DNA of 64,000 nt from Pseudomonas mendocina. GTDB lineage: Bacteria > Pseudomonadota > Gammaproteobacteria > Pseudomonadales > Pseudomonadaceae. Position numbers and translations under genes: made by a program. Below the pieces are notes generated by a model, which saw only the letters and a list, made by a program, of their open reading frames with translations, was not told where the DNA came from and made no database searches. The first letter of the stretch is position 1, and the number at the start of each line of letters is the position of its first letter. Location: assembly GCF_900636545.1 (NCBI RefSeq), contig NZ_LR134290.1, forward strand, positions 2,170,001-2,234,000. Reading direction: 5' to 3'. This document shows positions 16,803-26,510 of this stretch, piece by piece.

Positions 16803-18356
16803 TCAGTGCGCCGCGCCGCCACCCGCCATGTTCTGCGGCAGCTTTCGTGTCAGCAGGATCGCCAGCATGCTCACACCCAGGGCGATGCCGATGAAATGGA
16901 ATGCGTCGTTGTAGGCCATGATGATCGCTTGCTCGTGGACGATCTGGCTTAGCTTGGCCAGTGCAGCCTGTTCGCTACCCAGGGTTTGCGTCAGCAGGTG
17001 CAGGCGCTCCTCCACCTGTGGATTGGTCGGCACGATGGATTCGCGCAGGTAGTCGAAATAGACCTTGGCGCGCGCATCCAGCAGGGTGGCGAGCAGGGCG
17101 ATGCCGATGGCACCGCCGAGGTTGCGCAGGATGTTGAACAGGCTGGAGGCCGAGCCGGCATCCTGCGGCAGGATGTAGGCGGTGGCGATCAGCGACACTG
17201 TGACCATCACCAGCGGTTGGCCCAGAGCGCGGATGATCTGGATGTGCTGGAACTGCTCGCCGGCGAAGTCCGGGTTGAGCACGCCGGAGAAGAAGCTCGC
17301 CGCGCCGAACAGGGCAAAGCCCAGGGCGCACAGCCATTTCGGCGAGATGATCTTCATCAGCTTGGGTACCAGCGGGATCAGGAACAGCTGCGGCACGCCC
17401 ATCCACATGATCACTTCGCCGATCTGCATGGCGTTGTAGCCCTGAATCTGTGCCAGATACAGCGGCAACACATAGATCGAACCGTACAGTCCGACGCCGA
17501 GGCCCAGGCTGGAAATGCTGGCCAGGCCGAAGTTGCGTTCGCGCAGCACGCCTAGGTTGATCAGTGGATTGGGGCGGGATATCTGCAGGATGACGAACAG
17601 GATCAGGCTCACCAGGGCCACGCTGCCCAGGCCGACGATCAGCTGAGATTCCAGCCAGTCCTTGCGGTGGCCTTCTTCGAGAAATACCTGCAGGCAGCCT
17701 AGGCCTATGCCCAGGGTGACGATGCCGGCGTAGTCGGTGGTCTTCAGCAGCTCCCAGTGTGGCGCCTTTTTCTCCAGGCCATAGAGCAGGCCGGCGATCA
17801 TGATCAGGCCGGGCGGCACATTGATGTAGAAGATGTACTCCCAGCCCCAGTTCTCGGTCAGCCAGCCACCCAGCGTCGGCCCGATGGAGGGCGCGAAGGT
17901 GGCGGTGATGGCGAACAGGGCCATGCCCTTGGCGCGGTGATGCTCGGGCAGTTTGATCAGCGTCATGGTGAACGCCAGCGGGATCAGCGCGCCGCCGGTG
18001 AAACCCTGCAGGGCGCGGAACACGATCATGCTCTCCAGGCTCCAGGCCATGGAGCAGAGCAGCGAGGCGATCAGGAAACCCACCGACACCCACACGGCCA
18101 GGCGCCGCGCCGAGAGTAGCTGAACCAGCCAGGCGGTCAGCGGGATCATGATGATCTCGGCCACCAGGTAGGAGGTGGAGATCCATGAACCTTCTTCCAG
18201 GGTCGCGGAGAGCGCGCCCTGGATGTCTTTCAGCGAGGAGTTGGTGATCTGGATATCCAGCACCGCCATGAAGGCGCCGAGCATGGCGCTCATCACGGCG
18301 ATCCAGTCGCGGCGGCTGGGCTCCGCCGTGGGGCGGATCAGCGCATCACCCGTCAT
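16803..18356 (-). CDS. DHA2-family multidrug efflux MFS transporter (EmrB-like)
   Basis: The 517-aa product has about 14 hydrophobic segments and typical DHA2 signatures: MLGAFMAVLDIQITNSSL in TM1, the GSWISTSYLVAE segment of TM2, and ALQGFTGGALIPLAFT near TM4-5. Such proteins exchange protons for toxic organic molecules in the inner membrane. In Gram-negatives they work with a membrane-fusion protein and an outer-membrane channel. The start overlaps the end of the membrane-fusion gene by 11 bases, so the two are translated together. No outer-membrane factor is nearby. The substrate is unknown. Confidence 0.9.
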   Translation of the reverse strand: MTGDALIRPTAEPSRRDWIAVMSAMLGAFMAVLDIQITNSSLKDIQGALSATLEEGSWISTSYLVAEIIMIPLTAWLVQLLSARRLAVWVSVGFLIASLLCSMAWSLESMIVFRALQGFTGGALIPLAFTMTLIKLPEHHRAKGMALFAITATFAPSIGPTLGGWLTENWGWEYIFYINVPPGLIMIAGLLYGLEKKAPHWELLKTTDYAGIVTLGIGLGCLQVFLEEGHRKDWLESQLIVGLGSVALVSLILFVILQISRPNPLINLGVLRERNFGLASISSLGLGVGLYGSIYVLPLYLAQIQGYNAMQIGEVIMWMGVPQLFLIPLVPKLMKIISPKWLCALGFALFGAASFFSGVLNPDFAGEQFQHIQIIRALGQPLVMVTVSLIATAYILPQDAGSASSLFNILRNLGGAIGIALLATLLDARAKVYFDYLRESIVPTNPQVEERLHLLTQTLGSEQAALAKLSQIVHEQAIIMAYNDAFHFIGIALGVSMLAILLTRKLPQNMAGGGAAH

Positions 18357-19395
18357 GACTGTCGTCGCTGCGCAGGTCCACGGTGACCTCCACCGACATG
18401 CCGGGGCGGATCAGGCCACGCAGCGGATTGTCGGCAGCGAAGGTCAGCTTGACCGGGATGCGCTGCACCACCTTGGTGAAGTTGCCGGTGGCGTTGTCCG
18501 GCGGTAGCAGGCTGAACTGCGCGCCAGAGGCGGCAAACAGGCTGTCGATGCGGCCTTCGATCGGCGTGTCCGGGTAGCTGTCGAACAGCAGCTCGGCCTT
18601 TTGTCCCGGGCGCATGCGGCCTATCTGGGTTTCCTTGAAGTTGGCCTGAATCCAGATGTCCTGATCCGGTACCAGCGACAGCAGGTAGGCGCCGCTTTGC
18701 ACCACCTGGCCTTCACGCGCCGAGCGCTGGCCGACCATGCCGCTGATTGGCGCGTGAATCTGTGTGCGCGAGAGATTGAGGTCGGCCTGTTCCAGGTCGG
18801 CCTGTGCGGAAAGAATCAGTGCATCCAGGCGCTTGAGCTCGGCTTCCAGGCTGGAAACCTGCTGACGCTGCGCCTGCAGATCGGCCTGAGCCTTGGCCAC
18901 TTGCGAACGGGCCACACGGTTGTCGGCGGCCAGGGTGGTGACCCGCTCTTCGGAGACATAGCCCGGCTTGCGCAGGGTCTGGGCGCGGCCGAGGTCGAGC
19001 CTGGAGCGATCCAGCGTGGCCTGGCTGGCGGCGACATCGGCCTGGCTGGCGGCGATCAAGCTGGCCTGCTGGTCGAGTTTGCTCTGCGCCTGGGCGCGCT
19101 CGGCCTGGTGGGTTTCCAGGGCTGCGAGGGCGCGCTGGCGAGTCAGGCGGAAATCGGCGTCTTCCAGCACGGCCAGCAACTGACCGGCTTCCACGTGCTG
19201 GTTGTCGCGTACCAACACCTTTTCGATGCGTGCATTCAGCTGGCTCGAGACGCGGGTGATCTCGCCCTGTACGTAGGCGTTGTCCGTGCTCTCGTGGTAG
19301 CGGCCGACCAGTAGCCACTGGGCGAGCAGGGCGCCGACGATGAGGGCCAGGACGATTGCGAAGACGAGAAGGCGACGTTGCAGTTTGGCAGGCAT
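18346..19395 (-). CDS. HlyD/EmrA-family membrane-fusion protein
   Basis: The 349-aa product has one N-terminal membrane anchor (VFAIVLALIVGALLAQWLL, residues 11-29). It continues with the biotinyl-lipoyl-like segment STDNAYVQGEITRVSSQLNA and a long alpha-helical hairpin of about 110 residues rich in Ala, Gln and Leu. The conserved TQIHAPISGMVGQRSAREGQVV follows, then the beta-barrel. It bridges the EmrB-like pump to an outer-membrane channel. It is the first gene of the two-gene operon and diverges from a LysR regulator 107 bases away. Confidence 0.92.
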   Translation of the reverse strand: MPAKLQRRLLVFAIVLALIVGALLAQWLLVGRYHESTDNAYVQGEITRVSSQLNARIEKVLVRDNQHVEAGQLLAVLEDADFRLTRQRALAALETHQAERAQAQSKLDQQASLIAASQADVAASQATLDRSRLDLGRAQTLRKPGYVSEERVTTLAADNRVARSQVAKAQADLQAQRQQVSSLEAELKRLDALILSAQADLEQADLNLSRTQIHAPISGMVGQRSAREGQVVQSGAYLLSLVPDQDIWIQANFKETQIGRMRPGQKAELLFDSYPDTPIEGRIDSLFAASGAQFSLLPPDNATGNFTKVVQRIPVKLTFAADNPLRGLIRPGMSVEVTVDLRSDDSHDG

Positions 19396-19502
19396 GCTTG
19401 AGGCTCGGGATGCGGCAAAGAAATGTAAGTAAATTTAACAGTGTTCCCTTTGAGCTAGTAGACTCTAGACTTGGCATGCTTTGTTGCTTATGAGGAACAA
19501 TC

Positions 19503-20423
19503 ATGGGGCTTGATGACGCACTGATCTTTACCCGAGTGGTGGAATGCCACAGCTTCACCCAGGCCGCGACCAGCATGGGCATGCAGAAGTCGACGGTTAG
19601 TCGGCGCATCGCGCTGCTCGAAGAGCGTCTCGGTGTCCGCCTGCTCAATCGCACCACGCGCAAGTTGCGTTTGACCGAGGTGGGACAGGCCTATTACGAG
19701 CGTTGCCGGCAGATCATGCTCGATTTCGCCGAAGCCGAGCAGGCGGTGATGCAACTGCAGCGCGAGCCCTCCGGGCTATTGCGCATCACGTCCCCGATTG
19801 AATTCGGCCAGCTCTTTCTCGGGCGAGTACTGGGCGAGTTCATGCGCCAATACCCACAGATCGATGCAGAGGTGGAGCTGACGTCGCGCTCCGTCGACCC
19901 ATTGGAGGAGGGCGTGGACATCGCCATTCAGGTCGGTCAGCCGCAGGATTCCACCTTGATTGCGCGCAAACTGTTCGAAAGCGGCCGGCGTCTGTGTGCG
20001 AGCCCTGCCTATCTGGCTGCGCACGGTACACCGCGCAGCGTCGCCGAACTGGAGGGACATCGGGCTATCCTCCTGCAGCACGATGCGCCGCGCTACTGGC
20101 CGCTGCTGGGCGAGCATTTGCCCTGCCAGCGCGTGATGACCTGCAACAACATCACCTTTGCTCGTGAGGCGACCCTGGCCGGCGCGGGCATCTCCGGGCT
20201 GCCGGTGATGATCAGCGAAGAGGCTGTGCGTAGCGGGCGTTTGGTCGAGCTACTGCCTGAGGCGCGCTTGCCGGTGGGCGAGGTCTATGCCATCTATCCG
20301 TCGCGGCGCTTCCAGGCGATGAAGGTCAAGACCTTCCTCGACTTTCTCATCGCCAGCTTGCCCATCACACGGGGCGGCCTGCTGGAGCCGGGGGCCGTCG
20401 GCCTGCTAACATCGCCCGCTTGA
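19503..20423 (+). CDS. LysR-family regulator divergent from the efflux operon
   Basis: The 306-aa product has the LysR winged helix in residues 1-65 ([20 protein letters not shown], then [20 protein letters not shown]). A periplasmic-binding-like effector domain follows from about residue 90. Its N-terminal style and the segment [13 protein letters not shown] resemble AaeR/CrgA-type regulators of efflux genes. The ATG follows GAGGAACAATC. It shares a 107-base divergent promoter region with the EmrAB-like genes and probably controls them. The ligand cannot be read. Confidence 0.88.
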   Translation: MGLDDALIFTRVVECHSFTQAATSMGMQKSTVSRRIALLEERLGVRLLNRTTRKLRLTEVGQAYYERCRQIMLDFAEAEQAVMQLQREPSGLLRITSPIEFGQLFLGRVLGEFMRQYPQIDAEVELTSRSVDPLEEGVDIAIQVGQPQDSTLIARKLFESGRRLCASPAYLAAHGTPRSVAELEGHRAILLQHDAPRYWPLLGEHLPCQRVMTCNNITFAREATLAGAGISGLPVMISEEAVRSGRLVELLPEARLPVGEVYAIYPSRRFQAMKVKTFLDFLIASLPITRGGLLEPGAVGLLTSPA

Positions 20424-20457
20424 TTCAAAACCTCGTGTCTTCCATCCGAGAGCATTC

Positions 20458-21939
20458 ATGACCACCGTTCGTACCCGTATCGCGCCATCACCGACCGGCG
20501 ACCCCCATGTCGGCACCGCTTACATCGCACTGTTCAACCTGTGTTTCGCTCGTCAGCACGGTGGTCAGTTCATCCTGCGCATCGAAGACACCGACCAGCT
20601 GCGTTCGACCCGCGAGTCCGAGCGGCAGATCTTCGACGCCCTGCGCTGGCTGGGTATCGAATGGGACGAAGGCCCGGATGTCGGCGGCCCGCATGGCCCG
20701 TACCGGCAGAGCGAGCGCGGCGAGATCTACAAGAAGTATTCGGACGAACTGGTCGCCAAGGGTCATGCCTTCCCGTGCTTCTGCTCCGCCGAGCGCCTCG
20801 ATGAAGTGCGCGCGCAGCAGATGGCCAACAAAGAAACTCCGCGTTACGACGGTCACTGCATGCACCTCGAGCCGGCCGAGGCGCAGCGCCGCATCGCCGC
20901 AGGCGAGTCGCACGTAGTGCGCATGAAGGTGCCGAGCGAGGGCGTTTGCGTGGTGCCGGACATGCTGCGTGGCGATGTCGAGATTCCGTGGGATCGCATG
21001 GACATGCAGGTGCTGATGAAGGCCGATGGTCTACCGACCTACTTCCTGGCCAACGTGGTCGATGACCACCTGATGGGCATCACCCACGTGCTGCGTGGCG
21101 AAGAATGGCTGCCGTCCGCGCCCAAGCTGATCAAACTCTACGAATACTTCGGCTGGGAACAGCCGGCGCTGTGCTACATGCCGCTGCTGCGTAATCCGGA
21201 CAAGAGCAAGCTGTCCAAGCGCAAGAACCCCACCAGCATCACCTTCTACGAGCGCATGGGGTATCTGCCGCAGGCCATGCTCAACTACCTCGGCCGCATG
21301 GGCTGGTCGATGCTGGACGAGCGCGAGAAGTTCTCCCTAGCCGAGATGATCGAGCATTTCGACATCAACCGCGTGTCGCTCGGCGGGCCGATCTTCGACC
21401 TGGAAAAGCTGTCCTGGCTCAACGGTCAGTGGCTGCGGGAGCTGCCGGTGGAAGCCTTCGCCGCCGAAGTGCAGAAATGGGCGCTCAACCCCGAGTACCT
21501 GATGAAGATCGCGCCGCACGTGCAGGGCAGGGTGGAGACCTTCAGCCAGATCGCACCGCTGGCCGGTTTCTTCTTCTCCGGGGCGCTGAACCTGGACGCC
21601 AAGCTGTTCGAGCACAAGAAGCTCTCGCCCGACCAGGTGCGCCAGTTGATGCAACTGGTCCTGTGGAAGCTCGAAGCGCTGCGCCAGTGGGAAAAAGACC
21701 GTATTACCGGCTGCATCCAGGCTGTGGTCGAACATCTGGAGCTGAAGCTGCGTGACGCCATGCCGCTGATGTTCGCCGCCATCACCGGCCAGGCCAGCTC
21801 GGTGTCGGTGCTCGATGCCATGGAAATCCTCGGCCCGGATCTGACCCGCTTCCGCCTGCGCCAGGCTCTGGAGCTGCTCGGTGGCACCTCGAAGAAAGAG
21901 GCCAAGGAGTGGGAGAAGCTGCTGGCGGCCATCAACTGA
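20458..21939 (+). CDS. gltX: Glutamyl-tRNA synthetase
   Basis: The 493-aa product is a class I synthetase. The HIGH-type motif appears as [16 protein letters not shown] near residues 9-24, and the KMSKS-type loop as [10 protein letters not shown] near 253. Length and the C-terminal anticodon-binding helices match bacterial GltX. It charges tRNA-Glu with glutamate. Notably, the gene lies directly upstream of three tRNA-Glu genes, its own substrates. Confidence 0.97.
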   Translation: MTTVRTRIAPSPTGDPHVGTAYIALFNLCFARQHGGQFILRIEDTDQLRSTRESERQIFDALRWLGIEWDEGPDVGGPHGPYRQSERGEIYKKYSDELVAKGHAFPCFCSAERLDEVRAQQMANKETPRYDGHCMHLEPAEAQRRIAAGESHVVRMKVPSEGVCVVPDMLRGDVEIPWDRMDMQVLMKADGLPTYFLANVVDDHLMGITHVLRGEEWLPSAPKLIKLYEYFGWEQPALCYMPLLRNPDKSKLSKRKNPTSITFYERMGYLPQAMLNYLGRMGWSMLDEREKFSLAEMIEHFDINRVSLGGPIFDLEKLSWLNGQWLRELPVEAFAAEVQKWALNPEYLMKIAPHVQGRVETFSQIAPLAGFFFSGALNLDAKLFEHKKLSPDQVRQLMQLVLWKLEALRQWEKDRITGCIQAVVEHLELKLRDAMPLMFAAITGQASSVSVLDAMEILGPDLTRFRLRQALELLGGTSKKEAKEWEKLLAAIN

Positions 21940-21953
21940 GTTGAGGCGCGAGC

Positions 21954-22061
21954 GTGTGGGAGGGGCTTTAGTCGCGATGATTTGATTTTGTCGCAGCCAC
22001 GACTGCATGGGTGCAGGGGGCAGAACGAAGCAGGATGCCAGAGTCGAAAGCCCCTCCTACG
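21954..22061 (-). repeat. Copy 2 of the interspersed palindromic repeat, inverted relative to copy 1
   Basis: Read on the minus strand it runs from CGTAGGAGGGGCTTTCGAC through GACTCTGGCATCCTGC to GACTAAAGCCCCTCCCACAC, closely following copy 1 at 16601-16693. Its ends are imperfect inverted repeats: GTGGGAGGGGCTTT at the left on the plus strand and AAAGCCCCTCCTAC at the right. Confidence 0.7.
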
Positions 22062-22183
22062 GTCGATGTTTACTCTCTGTAGGCTCTAAGTAATTGTTCT
22101 AGTGGCAAAAACTTTTGGCTGGCAGGAAAAATGTTGTTGACAGCCAATCGGGGCGCTCTTAACATGCGCCCCGTCCTCGAGAT

Positions 22184-22259
<76 letters not shown>

Positions 22260-22319
22260 ATCTCGACTCCTTAGGGAGTGCCAGAATCGATGTGAGTCGG
22301 TTCGCGATAAGGGTCTTGC

Positions 22320-22395
22320 GTCCCCTTCGTCTAGTGGCCTAGGACACCGCCCTTTCACGGCGGTAACAGGGGTTCGAGTCCCCTAGGGGACGCCA
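22320..22395 (+). tRNA. tRNA-Glu (TTC), copy 1
   Basis: A 76-base cloverleaf runs from GTCCCCTTCGTC to AGGGGACGCCA. The anticodon loop CTTTCAC gives TTC, and CCA is encoded. Confidence 0.97.
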
Positions 22396-22444
22396 CTTAT
22401 TCCAGCCGCAGCGCTCAGGCGTTGCAGCCAGACCGCAAGGTTTC

Positions 22445-22520
<76 letters not shown>

Positions 22521-22568
22521 AACACTGACAAGGCCAGCGTAGTGCTGGCCTTGTTCTTCGAAGGTTTT

Positions 22569-22644
22569 GTCCCCTTCGTCTAGTGGCCTAGGACACCGCC
22601 CTTTCACGGCGGTAACAGGGGTTCGAGTCCCCTAGGGGACGCCA
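22569..22644 (+). tRNA. tRNA-Glu (TTC), copy 2
   Basis: Identical to the copy at 22320-22395. The spacer before it holds a small hairpin, AAGGCCAGC paired with GCTGGCCTT. Confidence 0.97.
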
Positions 22645-22691
22645 TTTTCCAGTCGTGACGCGCAAGCGTTGCGAGCCGACCGCAAGGTTTC

Positions 22692-22767
<76 letters not shown>

Positions 22768-22815
22768 ATCACACACAAGGCCAGCCTAGCGCTGGCCTTG
22801 TCGTTCGAAGGTTTC

Positions 22816-22891
22816 GTCCCCTTCGTCTAGTGGCCTAGGACACCGCCCTTTCACGGCGGTAACAGGGGTTCGAGTCCCCTAGGGGACGCCA
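22816..22891 (+). tRNA. tRNA-Glu (TTC), copy 3
   Basis: Identical to the other two tRNA-Glu copies. It is the last gene of the cluster and is followed by a strong terminator. Confidence 0.97.
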
Positions 22892-22918
22892 TTTTTCTTG
22901 CCGCATTTGCGGGACTCA

Positions 22919-22949
22919 GGGGCCACCTCTTCAGAGGTGGCCCCTTTTT
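22919..22949 (+). terminator. Terminator of the tRNA cluster
   Basis: GGGGCCACCTCT at 22919-22930 pairs perfectly with AGAGGTGGCCCC at 22933-22944 and is followed by five Ts. Confidence 0.9.
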
Positions 22950-23028
22950 GTTTTCGTCTTCTTTGTCTGGCGCTCGGCCTGCGTTTCCGCAGTGCGGACC
23001 AATGGTCGTACAGGCCGCTTGCAAATTA

Positions 23029-23060
23029 ATATGATGATCGTAATATTGTTTGCATCATAT
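23029..23060. promoter_or_regulatory. Inverted repeat, probable operator of the TetR-type gene
   Basis: ATATGATG at 23029-23036 and CATCATAT at 23053-23060 form a perfect 8+8 inverted repeat around a 16-base AT-rich spacer. It ends 13 bases before the ATG at 23074. TetR-family proteins usually bind such sites at their own promoters, so autorepression is likely. Confidence 0.55.
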
Positions 23061-23073
23061 AAAGGACAAGGTC

Positions 23074-23613
23074 ATGAGTGGGCGCAAGCGTGAAACCCGT
23101 GAACGCATTATCGCCGCGGCTGGTCGTGTACTCGCCGAGCGAGGGCCGGGCGACCCGGCCGTGGCCGAAGTGATGGCGGCAGCCGGGCTGACGGTGGGCG
23201 GCTTCTATGCGCACTTCGTCAGCAAGGACGCATTGATGCTGGAGGCGTTCGAGCAGGTACTCCGGATCCGCCGGGAGCGTGTCGCCATGGTCGACTCGAG
23301 CTTGAGCGGCAGAGAGCGCAGGGTGTTGCTGGCGGCTTTCTATCTCTCGCGCAAGCATCGTGACGATGTGGAGGGGCGTTGTCCCTTGCCGAGCTCGCTG
23401 GCGGAAATCGCACGCTTGCCAGAGGGGTTCCGGCAGGCTCTGGCCGAACACGTTGAGTTGATGGTGGCGCAGATGAGTCAAGCACCAGAAGAGGCGGAGG
23501 CGGCGTTGGCCGACCTGGCGTTGATGGTAGGCGGTCTGGCGTTGGCGAGGGCATTGGGTCCGGGGATTTTGTCCGACCGGCTGTTGCGTGCTGCCAAGTC
23601 GGCAGTGATCTGA
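23074..23613 (+). CDS. TetR-family regulator
   Basis: ATG 23074 follows AAGGAC and gives a 179-aa protein. The N-terminal helix-turn-helix reads RERIIAAAGRVLAERG ... VMAAAGLTVGGFYAHFVSKDALM, the normal TetR form in the first 60 residues. The rest is helical and binds an unknown ligand. The hydrolase gene starts 22 bases after the stop, so it is probably in the same operon and under the same control. A palindrome lies at the promoter. Confidence 0.88.
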   Translation: MSGRKRETRERIIAAAGRVLAERGPGDPAVAEVMAAAGLTVGGFYAHFVSKDALMLEAFEQVLRIRRERVAMVDSSLSGRERRVLLAAFYLSRKHRDDVEGRCPLPSSLAEIARLPEGFRQALAEHVELMVAQMSQAPEEAEAALADLALMVGGLALARALGPGILSDRLLRAAKSAVI

Positions 23614-23635
23614 TCAAGAGCGTGAGGAGAGGGTG

Positions 23636-24475
23636 ATGAACCAGATGACGTGGGTACGCGGTGTCAATGCAACGCTGGGCAGGGTCGCTCCGCAATTGGT
23701 CGCCAGCCGTTTGCGCGAGCGCTTCATGACGCCGCGTAACCTGCCGCCACGTGAGTGGGAGCTGCCCCTGTTGACCAGTGCCGAGCGCATCACCTTGCGC
23801 TTCGGGCTGTCTGCCTTGCGCTGGGGCAGTGGGCCTACGGTCCTGCTGATGCACGGCTGGGAGGGCCGGCCGACGCAGTTCTCGGCGTTGATTCACGGGT
23901 TGGTAAAGGCGGGCTACGGCGTGGTTGCGCTGGATGCTCCGGCGCACGGGCGCTCGCCTGGTCGCGAGGCGAATGTCGTGCTGTTTGCGCGAGCACTGCT
24001 TGAGGCTGCCAGCGAGCTGCCGCCATTGCAGGCGGTAGTCGGTCACTCGATGGGCGGCGCCAGTGCGTTGCTGGCTACGCAGATGGGGTTGCGTACCGAG
24101 GCGCTGGTTTCCATATCGGCGCCGAGCCGGATTCTCACGATGCTGCGTGGTTTTGCCCATTTCATGGGTTTGCCGGCCGAGGCACGTGCGCATTTCGTTC
24201 GTCAGGTGGAGAGAACTGCAGGCATTCCCGCTGCGCATCTCGACGTACGGCGTTATCAGCTGGAGTTGCCTGGCTTGATCGTCCATGCGGAGGATGATCG
24301 GGTGGTGCCGGTGGATGAGGCCGAACTGATTCACGCTGCCTGGTTCGACAGCCAGTTGCTGCGCCTGCCGGCCGGCGGGCACCAGCGCCTGTTGGGTGAT
24401 CCGCTGATGGTAAAGGCGGTGCTCGATCTGTTGAAACAGGTGCCTCAGAGGTCGTTGAAGGCCCTGGCCTCGTAG
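23636..24475 (+). CDS. Alpha/beta hydrolase
   Basis: The start is ATG 23636, after GAGGAGAGGGTG; a GTG three bases earlier is also possible. The 279-aa product has the hydrolase fold markers LLMHGWEGRPTQF (oxyanion region, near residue 70) and the nucleophile elbow VVGHSMGGAS with Ser as GxSxG. Near the end come an acidic residue in IVHAEDDRVVP and a histidine in LPAGGHQRLLG. It likely acts on an ester or a similar bond; the substrate is unknown. Its end overlaps the convergent diguanylate cyclase gene by 31 bases. Confidence 0.85.
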   Translation: MNQMTWVRGVNATLGRVAPQLVASRLRERFMTPRNLPPREWELPLLTSAERITLRFGLSALRWGSGPTVLLMHGWEGRPTQFSALIHGLVKAGYGVVALDAPAHGRSPGREANVVLFARALLEAASELPPLQAVVGHSMGGASALLATQMGLRTEALVSISAPSRILTMLRGFAHFMGLPAEARAHFVRQVERTAGIPAAHLDVRRYQLELPGLIVHAEDDRVVPVDEAELIHAAWFDSQLLRLPAGGHQRLLGDPLMVKAVLDLLKQVPQRSLKALAS

Positions 24476-26379
24476 CTGACCACACGGTTGCGCCCGTCTG
24501 ACTTGGCGCGATACAGGGCTCGGTCCGCCAGTTCGAGCCAGTGCTCGCCGCAGCAGGGGTCGCTCGGTACGCCGGCGTGTAGGCCGATGCTCAGACTCAG
24601 TGGGATCGATTGTTGCTGATAGCTGCAAGGAGTTCTGGCGATGTCTTCGCGTAGCTGTTCGGCCAGGTCGAGTGCGCCAGTAAGGTCGGTACTGTCGAGC
24701 AGGGCGACGAATTCCTCACCGCCGAAACGCGCCAGCAGATCGCTGCTACGCAGGCGCTGCTGAATGCGCTGGGCTGCATGGCGCAGGCAGGCGTCGCCGG
24801 CCAGGTGGCCATGGTGATCATTGACCTGCTTGAAGTGATCCAGGTCCATCATCAGAATTGCCAGCGATTGTCGGCTACGCTCGGCCCGGGCGCAGGCGCG
24901 CGCCAATTCCTCGCTCAACGTCTGGCGATTGAACAGGCCGGTGAGGCCGTCGCGGCGATTCAGCTCGGCCAGGCGCAGGTTGGCGTTGGACAGTTGTTGC
25001 AAGGTATCGCGCAGGGTCGCGGTGCGCTCTTGTACGCGTTGTTCCAGACTTTCACTTATCTGTGTCTGCAGCTCCAGGTGCTTGGCTTGTTCGTTGCGCA
25101 GGCGGCGCTCCTGATCGATCAGCTTGGCTTGCGCCTGGCGTTCGGCTTGTTGTGCCTGGCGTATACGAGCGGCAAGGGCGATGGAAAACACTGTCATCTC
25201 GATCAGGCCGCCAACCTGCTGGGCATGCAGGGTCAGCAGAGAATAAGGCAGCAGTCCGGTGCCGGTAAGGATGCTGGCGAGGCTGGCGGCGATCAGTACG
25301 AACCAGCCGAGGGCGAACAGGCGTGCGGCCGCGTAGCCACTGCGCCAGCGCAGCAGGGTGATGATGAAGGCCGCCACGGCGCAGGCGATCACCAGCACGA
25401 AGCTGCCAATCAGCGCGGGAGTATAAGGCCCGAACAACGCCATGCCGAGCACCAGCCAGGCACACACCTTGAGTGTCTGGGTGGTCCAGCGGTAAGGCTT
25501 CGCAGCTTTGTCCAGCTCCAGCACGCTATAGGTGAAGTGAATGCCGAAGAGCGTGGCCAGTGCCGAACTGAGCGGGAAGCTGAGCTGATGCCAGGTCAGG
25601 GCGTTGGGCCACAGCCATTGCAGGGCGAAGCCGAGCTGGATGAATTGGTACAGGCTGAAACTGCCGACGAACAGGCTGTACCAGAGGTAATTGCGGTCGC
25701 GCGTGATGCAGAAAATGGTCAGGTTGTAGATCAGCATCGCGATCAGAGCGCCGAAGAACAGCCCCTGGAGCAACAGGCCGCTCTGCTCCTGATGGTCGAA
25801 GGCCTCGTGTGTCATCAGGCTGGCGCTGAGGTTGGCCGAGCCTGCAGTCTGCATGCGCAGCCAGATGCGCCGCTGCTCGCCCGCCTCTACGTGCAAGGGG
25901 AGCGCAAGTTGGCGATGCTCGACCCAGCGCCAACTGAAGGGGCGCTGGTCGCCGGCGCGGTAGACTCGCTCTCCGTCCAGACCGTAAGCGTCGAGGTAAT
26001 CCAGCAATGGATTGCCGACCAGCAGCACCCAGCCAAGCGAGCGACTGTGCGGGTTGTGCACGTCCAGGCGCAGCCAGTAGGCGCTGCCGCTGTAACCGAA
26101 GCTGGCGTCTCGTCTATCGACTGCTTGCCAGGCCGAGTCGGGTAGGGCGCGGATATCCGAGAAGCTGGCCTCGCCGCTCGGGTCTCCCCAGAAAGACAGG
26201 TAGGGGCCGGGCAGTATCTGCGTCTGGCCGATAGGCAACGGTAGGCTGTCAGCCCAAGACAGTGCAGGCAGCAGCAGAAGCATCAATAGGCGCAGAATGG
26301 CTGTCAATTGCTCGGTCTCGGGCGCTCTGGCGAGTGCCGCATTATGGCGCGCCACCATCAGGTGATGAAAGCTCGGCAC
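24445..26379 (-). CDS. Diguanylate cyclase with 7TMR-DISM sensor
   Basis: The 644-aa product (start uncertain; an in-frame Met at residue 8 is an alternative) has a signal peptide ending near LPALSWADS. A periplasmic 7TMR-DISMED2-type domain (about 50-190) is recognisable from DASFGYSGSAYWLRLDV. Seven membrane helices (about 200-410), a short coiled coil and a GGDEF domain follow. The catalytic motif is intact as RFGGEEFVAL, and the segment RDGLTGLFNRQTL begins the domain. It makes cyclic di-GMP at the inner membrane in response to an unknown, perhaps carbohydrate, signal. It is convergent with the hydrolase. Confidence 0.92.
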   Translation of the reverse strand: MPSFHHLMVARHNAALARAPETEQLTAILRLLMLLLLPALSWADSLPLPIGQTQILPGPYLSFWGDPSGEASFSDIRALPDSAWQAVDRRDASFGYSGSAYWLRLDVHNPHSRSLGWVLLVGNPLLDYLDAYGLDGERVYRAGDQRPFSWRWVEHRQLALPLHVEAGEQRRIWLRMQTAGSANLSASLMTHEAFDHQEQSGLLLQGLFFGALIAMLIYNLTIFCITRDRNYLWYSLFVGSFSLYQFIQLGFALQWLWPNALTWHQLSFPLSSALATLFGIHFTYSVLELDKAAKPYRWTTQTLKVCAWLVLGMALFGPYTPALIGSFVLVIACAVAAFIITLLRWRSGYAAARLFALGWFVLIAASLASILTGTGLLPYSLLTLHAQQVGGLIEMTVFSIALAARIRQAQQAERQAQAKLIDQERRLRNEQAKHLELQTQISESLEQRVQERTATLRDTLQQLSNANLRLAELNRRDGLTGLFNRQTLSEELARACARAERSRQSLAILMMDLDHFKQVNDHHGHLAGDACLRHAAQRIQQRLRSSDLLARFGGEEFVALLDSTDLTGALDLAEQLREDIARTPCSYQQQSIPLSLSIGLHAGVPSDPCCGEHWLELADRALYRAKSDGRNRVVSYEARAFNDL

Positions 26380-26510
26380 TGCATGTGCTGGCGCTGCGGC
26401 GTATCATGCAGCACCTGATTGGCGGTCGCTGGGATACTGGCGGCCACTGTTTAGCTGGATCACCCGCCAGCCGCGACTCTGCGTGCCGGCTGCAACCTGG
26501 AGGTACCGCA

